From contig JBEBRR010000018.1 of assembly GCA_040394735.1 (NCBI GenBank), forward strand, positions 1 to 64,000: a DNA stretch of 64,000 nt. Direction: 5' to 3'. How positions within the stretch are numbered: position 1 is the stretch's first letter; every line of letters starts with the position of its first letter. The translations under genes and the position numbers were made by a program. The DNA comes from Leadbetterella byssophila_A (lineage in GTDB: Bacteria; Bacteroidota; Bacteroidia; Cytophagales; Spirosomataceae). The notes under the pieces are model-generated. The model saw nothing but the letters and a program-made list of their open reading frames with translations. It was not told the DNA's origin and did no database searches. Below are positions 7,938 through 16,242 of the stretch, piece by piece.

Positions 7938-8738
7938 AGTTTTTCTCACTTCATCTTTTACAACCGGATCAATATTTTCTTCCAGCAGCTCGTTTAACAG
8001 AACCCCGGCATCTTCTGCCTTACCCAGTTCTATATAGCTGTAAGCCAGCCCGATCTTCCCGTCAATATTATTTTTATCAATACGAAGCACCTCTTTAAAA
8101 CGCTCTACTGCCTTATCATACTGCCCGGATTGCATGGAAAGTTTCCCCAGGCTGATAATGGCCGGCAGGTAATTGGGCTGCTGCTCAAGCACCTCCCGGA
8201 GAATGCTGATAGCCCGCATCGGGTTGGCCGAGTTCACATAAGTCAGTGCCGTATTGGTCCGGGCATGCAGGTTAGACGGATCAATCTTCAAAGCCTGGGA
8301 ATACGAGTCCCGGGTTTTTTCTGCCAGCTCTTCTGCTTTGGCTGCATTCAGTGTCAGCGTAAATGCCTGAAGGTAAGCATCTCCTGCCCTCAGCCAGTTT
8401 TCCACTCCGGGATTGCTGATGGCGATCTGCTCAAAATAGTAAGCCGAGCTGTCAAAAACCGATGCCTTATAAAACATTTCGCCCAGCTCCCGGTAAGCAT
8501 TCAGGGGATTGGCGTCTGTAGCATATTTCTGCCGGATCTCTGCCGCCATCTGAACAGCCTCCGGGTTCATCATGTGTATATTTTCTCCCCCTTTAGTTTC
8601 CGGGGTTTCAGAAGAAACGGCCTTAACCTCATCTTTCACTACCGTTTTAGGCCTGCTGATCAGAAAAGCAAAGCAAAGGAGTGCCGCACCTGAGATAATC
8701 AGAAAATGCATCCGGGGACTAAGGCCGTTTTTCATCAT
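7920..8738 (-). CDS. Membrane-anchored tetratricopeptide repeat protein
   Basis: The 272-residue product has one N-terminal membrane helix (about 10-26) and then a run of TPR units in the region 75-270, with typical NPLNAYRELGEMFYKA, DSYSQALKIDPSN and KAVERFKEVLRIDKNN. Such anchored TPR proteins act as protein-protein scaffolds; the partner is unknown. It overlaps the HU stop by one base (TGATG), so it is translated from the HU transcript, an arrangement seen in other Bacteroidota. No signal cleavage site is evident, so the helix probably keeps the repeats tethered on the outer face of the inner membrane. Confidence 0.85.
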   Translation of the reverse strand: MMKNGLSPRMHFLIISGAALLCFAFLISRPKTVVKDEVKAVSSETPETKGGENIHMMNPEAVQMAAEIRQKYATDANPLNAYRELGEMFYKASVFDSSAYYFEQIAISNPGVENWLRAGDAYLQAFTLTLNAAKAEELAEKTRDSYSQALKIDPSNLHARTNTALTYVNSANPMRAISILREVLEQQPNYLPAIISLGKLSMQSGQYDKAVERFKEVLRIDKNNIDGKIGLAYSYIELGKAEDAGVLLNELLEENIDPVVKDEVRKTLNNLK

Positions 8739-9025
8739 CAGATTTTCACATTCTTTTTAACTTCTTCCACAAACTCCTTGGAAGGTTTGAAGCTGGGGAT
8801 AAAATGGGCAGGTACGGTAACCGTAGTTTTCTTGGAAATGTTACGCGCTTTCTTTTCCGCTCTCTTTTTATTGACGAAACTACCGAATCCTCTTACATAA
8901 ATAGCCTCGCCTCCTGATAATTGTTCTTTTACTGTTTCGAAAAACGCCTCTATCGTCGCTGATGTGGCAGCTTTATCTACTCCCGTTTTTTCCGAAATAA
9001 TTGAAATTACCTCTGCTTTCGTCAC
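8738..9025 (-). CDS. HU family DNA-binding protein
   Basis: A 95-residue histone-like protein of the HU/IHF family, a dimer that bends and compacts DNA. The conserved arm region RGFGSFVNKKRAEKKARN lies at about 45-62, and the C-terminal PSFKPSKEF is typical of the fold. Length and sequence are canonical for HU. It is the first gene of a two-gene unit with the TPR protein and is driven by a textbook promoter at 9090-9121. HU versus IHF subunit cannot be told by eye. Confidence 0.95.
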   Translation of the reverse strand: MTKAEVISIISEKTGVDKAATSATIEAFFETVKEQLSGGEAIYVRGFGSFVNKKRAEKKARNISKKTTVTVPAHFIPSFKPSKEFVEEVKKNVKI

Positions 9026-9089
9026 GATTAAAATTATTTAAAAGTTAAAAAAATACGATTACTTTTACCTTCAGATATTGATAAGACTG

Positions 9090-9121
9090 CAAAGATAATT
9101 TATTGGCCTTAATAAGCACAA
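9090..9121 (-). promoter_or_regulatory. Promoter of the HU-TPR unit
   Basis: On the minus strand TATCTTTG (9090-9097) is preceded by TTG (9119-9121) at 21 bases spacing. The downstream bases CAGTC are also usual for strong promoters in this phylum. The leader is about 60 bases. Confidence 0.8.
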
Positions 9122-9180
9122 TATTTATCATCTTTTTTAAAATAAATATTTAATTATAAAGCAGTTAACCAACATTTTTT

Positions 9181-9192
9181 AGGAATATTCCT
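9181..9192. promoter_or_regulatory. Perfect 12-base palindrome before mutY
   Basis: AGGAATATTCCT is fully self-complementary and ends 12 bases before the mutY ATG, in the divergent gap with HU. It could be an operator; no -7 element for mutY was recognised nearby. Confidence 0.35.
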
Positions 9193-9204
9193 TAGCATCA
9201 GCGA

Positions 9205-10215
9205 ATGATTCAAAATAAAATAATATCGTGGTATCTGAAGAACAAGCGAACTTTACCGTGGAGAAATACGCAAAATCCATATTTTATTTGGCTTTCCGAA
9301 ATTATACTTCAACAAACCCGCGTGGCTCAGGGTCTGCCTTACTATGAAAAATTTACGGAAAAATACCCTTCCGTATTTGACCTGGCCAACGCCCCGGAAG
9401 AAGAAGTTTTAAGACTTTGGCAGGGGCTGGGTTATTATTCCCGCGGCAGGAACCTCCACGCCACAGCCCGGTATATTGCCGGGGAGCTCGCCGGCCGTTT
9501 CCCACAAACTCACAGCCGCCTGGTCAGGCTCAAAGGAGTAGGTGACTATACTGCAGCCGCCATTGCTTCATTTGCCTTTAAAGAAAAAGTACCGGCCATT
9601 GACGGAAACGTCATCCGGGTCATCAGCCGCCTGTATGCCATAGATCAGCCCGTAGATCTGCCTTCCACCCTGCAGGAAATCCGGCGGATTTCTGTTGACC
9701 TCATTTCTTCTGCGGAACCCGACCTCTATAACCAAGCCATGATGGAGTTCGGCGCCATGCTTTGCACACCCAAAAATCCCGGCTGCGATATTTGTCCCGT
9801 ACAGGCTGAATGCCTTTCCTTTCCGGGAAGGGATTTCCTGCGTATTCCATATAAATCCAGGAAAACGAAGGTTCTCGAACGCAGCCTGCATTACCTGGTA
9901 TTGGAGCACGGGGGAAATTTCTTCATGAAGCAGCGAACCGGCTCAGACATCTGGCAAAACCTGTTCGATTTTCCCGAAACTACTCCCGAAGAGCTTCCCG
10001 CCCTGCTTCGAAGTCTAAACGCCGGCCCGGCGCGCACTTTTCCACCGGTCACGCATATCCTGTCTCACAGAAAGCTGACCATCCGCTTTACCCATTGTGG
10101 TCTTCCTGATCCGGGTATCGTACTGGAGGGAGCATGGTTTACGCCGGAAGAAGCGGAACGGCTGGCAAAGCCGAAGGTGATTGTGGATTTTTTCTCGCGG
10201 ATACATGCAGAATAA
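9205..10215 (+). CDS. mutY: A/G-specific adenine DNA glycosylase MutY
   Basis: This 336-residue base-excision repair enzyme removes adenine mispaired with 8-oxoguanine. Catalytic E32 lies in WLSEIILQQTRV, the helix-hairpin-helix GVGDYTAAAIASFAF spans 111-125, and catalytic D133 sits in AIDGN. The four cysteines of the 4Fe-4S cluster are C187, C194, C197 and C203 (C-x6-C-x2-C-x5-C). The C-terminal part (about 225-336) is the NUDIX-like 8-oxoG recognition domain, with the SHRKLTIRF strand. All catalytic residues are intact and length is normal. It is transcribed away from HU and converges on the OmpA-family gene, with a 16-base gap. Confidence 0.96.
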   Translation: MIQNKIISWYLKNKRTLPWRNTQNPYFIWLSEIILQQTRVAQGLPYYEKFTEKYPSVFDLANAPEEEVLRLWQGLGYYSRGRNLHATARYIAGELAGRFPQTHSRLVRLKGVGDYTAAAIASFAFKEKVPAIDGNVIRVISRLYAIDQPVDLPSTLQEIRRISVDLISSAEPDLYNQAMMEFGAMLCTPKNPGCDICPVQAECLSFPGRDFLRIPYKSRKTKVLERSLHYLVLEHGGNFFMKQRTGSDIWQNLFDFPETTPEELPALLRSLNAGPARTFPPVTHILSHRKLTIRFTHCGLPDPGIVLEGAWFTPEEAERLAKPKVIVDFFSRIHAE

Positions 10216-10231
10216 GGATTGAGTTTTCAGA

Positions 10232-12742
10232 TCAGATTTTCTCCATGCGCAGAACTCTGAACTCCGTGCGCCGGTTACGCGCATGCTCACTCTCCGTACA
10301 CTGCACACCATCACCGCATTTATTCACCGGCGCTGATTCTCCCATACCTGATGCCTTCACCCTGTCTTTATCTATATAGCGTACCAGGAAGTCATAGACT
10401 TCCCTGGCGCGTCTTTCCGAAAGGAGCTGGTTGGCCAGCGCACTTCCCCGTGAATCTGTATGGGACGCCACCTCGATGACCATATCCGGGTACTTCTTCA
10501 TTACTTCCGCCAGCCGGGTCAGCTCGTTCTTTGCCGCCTGGTTCAGCTTATAATCATCAGCGGCATAATAGATATTTTCCAGGCGGATCACATCTCCTAC
10601 CTTATATAATTTACTGTTAAACAAACCGGCGCTTACAGACCGGGTCACTTTTCTGCCGAAAAAGGTCTTCTTTATGACCTTCCCGATGACATCCCGGCTT
10701 ACCGTGTAGCCGTCCTTTGCGGATACCAGCTCATAGTCGCATTCCAGGTCACGGGTAAATTCCACGGTCCCGTCGCTTCGCGACATCATTTCCTCTGTTT
10801 TGCCATTGCATCCGTTGATCCACCTGACTTTTGCTCCCGCAATAGGGGCTCCGTTACCATCGGTCACCACAGCCCGGAAGGAGGTATTATGACCGGAAGC
10901 CCACCGGTTAATCAGCCGCTCTTCCTTCATTGCGGCAGGAGGCGTTCCGGCTACCGGAATCTCCGGCTCCATGTTTTCCAGCAGCACCACCAGGGTGTCG
11001 GCTTCAAAATCAGAAGCTCCCGCATTGGAGAACTCCACTGACCGGCTCTTATACCCTTCGTGCTCAAAATCCAGGGTAAACTGCCGGTCCGCCTCCAGGC
11101 ACAGGCTGGCTGTGCCCTGCCGGTCAGTAGCAGTATTCGCTTCCGTATTATTCGTCTTATACCGGATCCGGATGTCCTCCAGTGGCTGGTTATCCCGCTT
11201 GCCCCGTAACACCACTACCAGGTCGCGGCATCCGTACAAAGGGCCTGTGCGGGTAAACCTGTAGATATCATCATCATTTCCCCCTCTTTTCCGGTTACTG
11301 CTGAAATAGCCCGCCTTCCGTTCGCCATCTGTCAAAATCGCAAAGTCATCGTAAGGAGAATTCAGGGGGGCTCCCAGGTTTCTCACCGGGGAGGTCACCG
11401 CCCGGGTCACCGGGTCAATCTTCGTCACAAACATATCCAGCGAACCCAGCCCCGGCAGACCGTCAGAAGAATAATAAAGGTTACCTGCGTTATCCAGGAA
11501 GGGAAACAGTTCATCACCGGCCGAATTGATTTTAGGCCCTGCATTGACCGGCACTCCCCACCGGCCATGGGCAAATACCACATAATATATATCGGTACCG
11601 CCGAAACCGCCCGGCATATCCGACACAAAAAACAGTAGCCGGCCGTCTTCACTGATGGCCGGATGGCCGCAGGAATATTCATCACTGTTAAAAGGGAGCG
11701 GCCGGATGTTCGCCCAGTCTTTCCCCTTCCACTCGGCTGAGAAAAGCTTAAGGCGCGTAACCTCTTCCCCCTTGATCTTTGACCATAACGAACTGTTCGC
11801 CGGCAGGGCATTCCGCGTAAAAATGATCTTGTTCCCCTGATCATAAAACACACTGGGCCCTTCGTGGTATTTACTGTTGAGCTTTCTTGAAAAGCTGACG
11901 GAGGGAACGGCGGGCACTTCCCTGTAGCCCGTACTTCCCGATATCTTCTCACTCCCGGTATGCCCTATGGTCAGCGCATCATTGGAAGTAGCCGGAGTGT
12001 AGTAGTCTTTTCCTAACGGATCACGCACTTCTCCGCTCCCATAGGGACTGGTGTTGCTTCCTCCCACTCCCAGAACAGCCCCTGAAGGCTCCTCCCGGTT
12101 CAGAAGGTTTTTATCTTCCACATAATACAGGTCCAGGAAATTCGAATTATCCCAGTTGAACACCCGTTTGATACTCCTGTTTTGCCTTCGGCCTGAAACA
12201 AACACGAGCCCGTTTTTATAATACACCGGGCTAAACTCCGGGAAACCCGAGTTCAGACCTATATATTCAATTTTATAGCTGTCCTGGTTACGTAGCAGCG
12301 GTTCCGGCCGCGTATACAGTTTTGCAAACTGCCGGCTCCGCTGATCACTTTCATTAAATTCAAGATATTTTTCCCAGAAAAAACGGGAATCCTGGTATTT
12401 CCCCAGGGCTGCCAGCACCTGCGCATACCTTTTGTATGCATTCAGATCTTCTCCTTTCAAAACGGGGAAAGACTGCAGGGCCTCATGATAGACCCGCTCG
12501 GCATTCGTGTTATCTTTCGTGAAATAATAAGCTTCGGCAAGGCCCAGCCGTGCCTTGAGTAAGTCACCCGGGCTCAGGTCGCCGGGTCTTTTCAGCAGGT
12601 TTTCGTAAGTGGCTATGGCACCGGCATAGGCAAAGCTCTTACTCAGTTCCTCTGCCCGCTTCAGACTTCTGGCAGAAGTCTGACCCCACGCCGGCCCCCC
12701 GCGGAATAAGAAAAAAATAAGCAGGGGAACAACCAGCCTCAT
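10232..12742 (-). CDS. PorE-like OmpA-family outer-membrane protein (TPR, PD40, CRD, OmpA)
   Basis: The start is set at 12742, where MRLVVPLLIFFLF begins a signal peptide ending in WGQ; the frame is open further but that part is antisense to argH. The 836-residue protein has TPR-like helices (about 25-130), a PD40/WD40-like propeller with ISEDGRLLFFVSDMPGG and YYSSDGLPGLGSLDMFV, two carboxypeptidase-regulatory beta domains, and a C-terminal OmpA peptidoglycan-binding domain with SHTDSRGSALANQLLSERRA. This order is that of PorE, a type IX secretion protein of Porphyromonas. PorE is a lipoprotein; this one has no lipobox cysteine. No PorP/SprF gene is adjacent, so assignment to type IX secretion is unproven; paralogues are frequent in the phylum. 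Confidence 0.82.
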   Translation of the reverse strand: MRLVVPLLIFFLFRGGPAWGQTSARSLKRAEELSKSFAYAGAIATYENLLKRPGDLSPGDLLKARLGLAEAYYFTKDNTNAERVYHEALQSFPVLKGEDLNAYKRYAQVLAALGKYQDSRFFWEKYLEFNESDQRSRQFAKLYTRPEPLLRNQDSYKIEYIGLNSGFPEFSPVYYKNGLVFVSGRRQNRSIKRVFNWDNSNFLDLYYVEDKNLLNREEPSGAVLGVGGSNTSPYGSGEVRDPLGKDYYTPATSNDALTIGHTGSEKISGSTGYREVPAVPSVSFSRKLNSKYHEGPSVFYDQGNKIIFTRNALPANSSLWSKIKGEEVTRLKLFSAEWKGKDWANIRPLPFNSDEYSCGHPAISEDGRLLFFVSDMPGGFGGTDIYYVVFAHGRWGVPVNAGPKINSAGDELFPFLDNAGNLYYSSDGLPGLGSLDMFVTKIDPVTRAVTSPVRNLGAPLNSPYDDFAILTDGERKAGYFSSNRKRGGNDDDIYRFTRTGPLYGCRDLVVVLRGKRDNQPLEDIRIRYKTNNTEANTATDRQGTASLCLEADRQFTLDFEHEGYKSRSVEFSNAGASDFEADTLVVLLENMEPEIPVAGTPPAAMKEERLINRWASGHNTSFRAVVTDGNGAPIAGAKVRWINGCNGKTEEMMSRSDGTVEFTRDLECDYELVSAKDGYTVSRDVIGKVIKKTFFGRKVTRSVSAGLFNSKLYKVGDVIRLENIYYAADDYKLNQAAKNELTRLAEVMKKYPDMVIEVASHTDSRGSALANQLLSERRAREVYDFLVRYIDKDRVKASGMGESAPVNKCGDGVQCTESEHARNRRTEFRVLRMEKI

Positions 12743-12919
12743 GTACAGAATACGTAAAATTCTTAAAACAAATTTCCTGCAAAAATCATGCCTCCCTGTC
12801 AGATCTGCCCTTTGAAAACCCGCCTGTATACTTCCACACCATTTCTGCCGTATATTTCGCCCGGAGCTTTTCGCTCCAACACCTTTTTTTACCGATATTT
12901 GCCGAAAAATACAACGATC

Positions 12920-14266
12920 TTGAAACTTTGGCATAAAGACGGAGCCCGGCCTACCAACCGGCTGATTGAATCTTTCACTGTGGGAAAAGACAGGGAACTG
13001 GATGTTCTGCTGGCTCCTTTCGACCTTCTCGGCTCCATGGCCCATTCCATTATGCTGGAGAAGGCCGGCTTGCTGGAAAGCCATGAGCTGAAGCAGATCC
13101 TGGAAGAGTGCACCCGTATTTTCCGGGAGGAGATAGAAGCCGGCCGGTTTGAGATCGGAGAGGGAATAGAAGACGTCCATTCTCAGATTGAGTTTATGCT
13201 CACCCAGCGTATAGGTGACACCGGTAAAAAAATTCACAGCGGCAGATCACGGAACGACCAGGTGCTTGTAGACCTGAAGATGTATTTCCGCGACCGCATT
13301 GAAGCTATTGTTGCCCGGGTTTCCAGGCTGTTTAATACCCTTCAGAAACGAAGTGAAGAACATAAAAATGATCTCCTGCCGGGGTACACTCACCTGCAGA
13401 TTGCCATGCCTTCTTCTTTCGGTCTCTGGTTCGGGGCTTATGCCGAAAGCCTGGTAGATGACCTTACCGTATTGCAGGGAGTTTACCGCATCATCAATAA
13501 AAATCCGCTCGGTTCAGGGGCAGGATATGGCTCGGGATTCCCCCTCGACAGAAAATATACTACTGAGCTGCTGGGCTTTGATGATCTCAACTACAATGTG
13601 GTATACGCCCAGATGACCCGTGGAAAAGTGGAATTTGCCCTTGCCCAGGCGCTGGGATTATTTGCCGGCACACTTTCGCGGCTGGCCATGGATGTCTGCC
13701 TGTATAACAGCCAGAATTTCGGCTTTTTACTGCTTCCCGAAGAAATGACAACGGGCTCCAGCATCATGCCCCACAAGAAAAACCCGGATGTGGCAGAAAT
13801 ACTTCGCGGCAGAACCAACCGCCTGAAGGGCCTGGCCAATGAAATTGCCTTTGTTCAGTCGAACCTGCCTTCAGGCTACCATCGTGAATTCCAGATCATT
13901 AAGGAAGTACTTCTTCCCGCGCTTGACGAATTCTCCGAATGCCTGGAGATTGCTGAATTTATGGTTACTCACCTGCGGGTAAAACCTGATCTGCTGGAAG
14001 ATCCGAAGTTTGACCTGCTTTTCAGCGTGGAAAATGTAAACCGGAAAGTAGCGGAAGGAATGCCCTTCCGTGATGCCTACCGCACCGTGGGTAACGAGAT
14101 CGGAAACGGCAGTTATGTACCCCTCAGGAATCTGAACCATACTTTACTGGGAAGCATCGGTAATCCGGCAAACGGGGAGATCAGGGTAGCGATGGAGCAG
14201 GTGATTTCCGGGTTTAATTTTGAAAAAACACATGCTGCATATCAGAAGTTACTGAGTTGGGAGTAA
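12920..14266 (+). CDS. argH: Argininosuccinate lyase
   Basis: ArgH splits argininosuccinate into arginine and fumarate, the last step of arginine synthesis. The fumarase/lyase signature GSSIMPHKKNPD is intact, as are the GRSRNDQV and GYTHLQIAMPSS blocks. Family members in this phylum start MKLWxK; here that is a TTG codon at 12920 (KLWHKDGARPTNRLIESF), giving 448 residues. The frame stays open upstream to an ATG at 12788, but the 44 extra residues are not family-like. A possible -7 element GATATTTG lies at 12894-12901. The other arg genes are not in the window. Divergent from the OmpA-family gene. Confidence 0.92.
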   Translation: MKLWHKDGARPTNRLIESFTVGKDRELDVLLAPFDLLGSMAHSIMLEKAGLLESHELKQILEECTRIFREEIEAGRFEIGEGIEDVHSQIEFMLTQRIGDTGKKIHSGRSRNDQVLVDLKMYFRDRIEAIVARVSRLFNTLQKRSEEHKNDLLPGYTHLQIAMPSSFGLWFGAYAESLVDDLTVLQGVYRIINKNPLGSGAGYGSGFPLDRKYTTELLGFDDLNYNVVYAQMTRGKVEFALAQALGLFAGTLSRLAMDVCLYNSQNFGFLLLPEEMTTGSSIMPHKKNPDVAEILRGRTNRLKGLANEIAFVQSNLPSGYHREFQIIKEVLLPALDEFSECLEIAEFMVTHLRVKPDLLEDPKFDLLFSVENVNRKVAEGMPFRDAYRTVGNEIGNGSYVPLRNLNHTLLGSIGNPANGEIRVAMEQVISGFNFEKTHAAYQKLLSWE

Positions 14267-14305
14267 GCATATGTATCTGAGCCTAGTATAGCGGTTCCCC
14301 GCTTT

Positions 14306-15292
14306 TCACTTCTTCCGGTCAATAGTAAACTGCACCAGACCCCTGAGTGAGGCCTTGTAGTTACTTTCCGGGAAGCTATCCATGATCTCAAACGCCTCAT
14401 CCACATACCTCTGCATTACCTGCGTGGCGTATTCCAGTCCGCCTGACTGCTTTACAAAATCAATTACCTCCGCAACTTTCTCCGGTTTGGCAGAATGATT
14501 CTTAATCAGGTTGATAATATGTCTCTTCGTATTCCAACTGGTTTTATTGAGTGCAAAGATCAGCGGCAGGGTCATCTTCTTTTCTTTAATGTCAATACCG
14601 GTGGGCTTACCGATCTCGTCTGTGCCGAAATCAAAAAGGTCATCTTTGATCTGGAAGGCCATCCCGATCTTCTCTCCCAGAAGCCGCGCTTTCTCCACAT
14701 CTGCCGGATCGCGTTCGGCAGATGCCGCCCCAACCGCACAGCAGGCCGCGATCAGCGTAGCTGTCTTCTGCCGGATCACCTCGTAATACACCTCTTCCGT
14801 AATATCCAGCTTTCTTGCCTTCTCAATCTGAAGCAGCTCGCCTTCACTCATTTCCCGCACTGCTGTAGATACAATCTTCAGCAGGCCGAAGTCTCCGTTA
14901 TCCACACTCAGCAGCAGACCTTTGGCAAGCAGGTAATCTCCCACCAGCACCGCTATCTTATTTTTCCACAAGGCGTTCACTGAAAAAAAACCACGCCGGT
15001 AGTTGGCCTCATCCACCACGTCATCATGCACCAATGTAGCCGTGTGAAGCAGTTCGATCAGAGCAGCTCCCCGGTAAGTAGATTCCCGTATACCACCCAA
15101 TGCACCGGCCGTAAGAAATACAAACATCGGGCGGATCTGCTTTCCTTTCCGGTGGATAATATACTTCATGATCTGATCAAGAAGCATAACATGGGTTTTC
15201 ATGGATTTCCGGAACTTCTTCTCAAAACTCTTCATTTCCTCCACTATGGGAGCCTGAATAGCATCAATGGTAATGGGCATAGGAGCCTGCAT
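14306..15292 (-). CDS. Trans-polyprenyl diphosphate synthase
   Basis: This 328-residue enzyme condenses isopentenyl diphosphate units onto an allylic primer to form the long-chain isoprenoid tail used for quinones. The first aspartate-rich motif DDVVD is at 90-94 and the second DDLFD at 217-221; the GKQIRP substrate motif is at 50-55. Chain length cannot be read with confidence, but a menaquinone tail is likely because menD is also in this window. It converges on argH with a 39-base gap. The first Met and the Met at residue 5 are both possible starts. Confidence 0.93.
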   Translation of the reverse strand: MQAPMPITIDAIQAPIVEEMKSFEKKFRKSMKTHVMLLDQIMKYIIHRKGKQIRPMFVFLTAGALGGIRESTYRGAALIELLHTATLVHDDVVDEANYRRGFFSVNALWKNKIAVLVGDYLLAKGLLLSVDNGDFGLLKIVSTAVREMSEGELLQIEKARKLDITEEVYYEVIRQKTATLIAACCAVGAASAERDPADVEKARLLGEKIGMAFQIKDDLFDFGTDEIGKPTGIDIKEKKMTLPLIFALNKTSWNTKRHIINLIKNHSAKPEKVAEVIDFVKQSGGLEYATQVMQRYVDEAFEIMDSFPESNYKASLRGLVQFTIDRKK

Positions 15293-15465
15293 ACGTAAGG
15301 TTTTCGTGAAAATGCAGGCACAAATCTATTGATTTATTGTTCAAATACCTAATACGCAGGGAAATTAACTCGCCTCCTGTTCTCAGCCCGGAACTACCGG
15401 ATCACTGCGCCTGATCCGCACCGGCCCCTTCACAGAACCACTCTTTCAAAAACGCCGGAAATTTC

Positions 15466-15496
15466 TTGCTTTTCCGGCCAAAAACCCGTATCTTAG
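15466..15496 (+). promoter_or_regulatory. Upstream his promoter (P1)
   Basis: TTG (15466-15468) is separated by 20 bases from TATCTTAG (15489-15496), one base off TAnnTTTG. It would give a transcript with a leader of about 110 bases before hisH. The rest of the 316-base gap upstream (15293-15465) shows nothing recognisable. Confidence 0.55.
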
Positions 15497-15500
15497 CATC

Positions 15501-15589
15501 AAATATCAGGTAATTTTGATATTTTAAAGATTTTTTCCTGACAAATTTAGCGATCAAAATATACCCGACCATCGTCGGGTTTTATTTTT
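15501..15589 (+). promoter_or_regulatory. his operon leader with terminator-like hairpin
   Basis: Hairpin 1 pairs AAATATCA (15501-15508) with TGATATTT (15517-15524). A second hairpin ACCCGAC-CATC-GTCGGGT (15563-15580) runs into TTTTATTTTT, the form of an intrinsic terminator, only 19 bases before hisH. ATTTTGAT (15513-15520) can instead pair with ATCAAAAT (15553-15560), which excludes hairpin 1. No ATG or run of His codons is present, so a classical leader peptide is unlikely. A transcription attenuator is the best reading. Confidence 0.55.
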
Positions 15590-15590
15590 G
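15583..15590 (+). promoter_or_regulatory. Candidate proximal -7 element before hisH
   Basis: TATTTTTG matches the -7 consensus and ends 18 bases before the hisH ATG. It overlaps the T-tract of the leader hairpin, so one of the two readings may be accidental. No good -33 was seen. Confidence 0.35.
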
Positions 15591-15608
15591 CTCATCTATA
15601 CTGACCCC

Positions 15609-16205
15609 ATGAAGGTTCCCGAAACAGCAATTATCAAATACAACGCAGGCAATATCCGTTCGGTCATGATTGCCCTGGAGAGACTGGGCGTAGACAGCCT
15701 GCTGACCGACGAGCCCGATGAGCTCATCCGGGCCAAACGTATTATTTTCCCGGGAGTGGGAGAAGCCGGCACGGCCATGAAAAGCCTTCGGCAGAAGGGC
15801 CTCGACCGACTGATCCCCACGCTTACCCAGCCTTTCCTGGGCACCTGTGTGGGCATGCAGCTGCTTTGCCGGCATTCCGAAGAAAGTGATACCCCCTGCC
15901 TCGGAATTTTCGACGTGGAGGTAAAACGGTTTATCCCCGCTGCCGGCGAGAAGATCCCCCAGACGGGCTGGAATCAGATATCGGAATACCGCACTCCTCT
16001 TTGTGACGGCCTTAAGGAAGGGGCTTTTGTGTATTATAACCACGGCTATTACGCCCCGCTAAGCCGGTATACCGTGGCGGAAACCGACTATATCCATCCT
16101 TATTCGGCTATCCTTCAGAAAGATAATTTTTATGCCTGCCAGTTCCATTCCGAAATCAGCGGCTCGGTGGGAGAACAGATCTTTAAAAACTTTCTTAAGC
16201 TCTGA
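15609..16205 (+). CDS. hisH: Imidazole glycerol phosphate synthase, glutaminase subunit HisH
   Basis: HisH is the class I glutamine amidotransferase that feeds ammonia to HisF in histidine synthesis. The nucleophile cysteine is in FLGTCVGMQLL, and the His-Glu pair is in CQFHSEIS near the C-terminus. The ATG at 15609 (MKVPETAIIKYNAGNIRSV) is preferred over a TTG at 15588, which would lie in the leader hairpin T-tract and the -7 element. The product is 198 residues, normal for the family. It is followed after 37 bases by hisA and then hisF, so the amidotransferase, isomerase and cyclase are made together. Confidence 0.95.
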   Translation: MKVPETAIIKYNAGNIRSVMIALERLGVDSLLTDEPDELIRAKRIIFPGVGEAGTAMKSLRQKGLDRLIPTLTQPFLGTCVGMQLLCRHSEESDTPCLGIFDVEVKRFIPAAGEKIPQTGWNQISEYRTPLCDGLKEGAFVYYNHGYYAPLSRYTVAETDYIHPYSAILQKDNFYACQFHSEISGSVGEQIFKNFLKL

Positions 16206-16242
16206 CCCTCAAATTCATTAAGCATTAACAATTAAGCATTAC

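Noticed and set aside
12743..13237. N-terminal extension of the OmpA-family open frame to 13237.
   Set aside because: It is antisense to the coding region of argH, and a clear signal peptide begins at 12742.
15588..15608. TTG start for hisH.
   Set aside because: It lies within the hairpin T-tract and the -7 element; the ATG at 15609 gives the family N-terminus.
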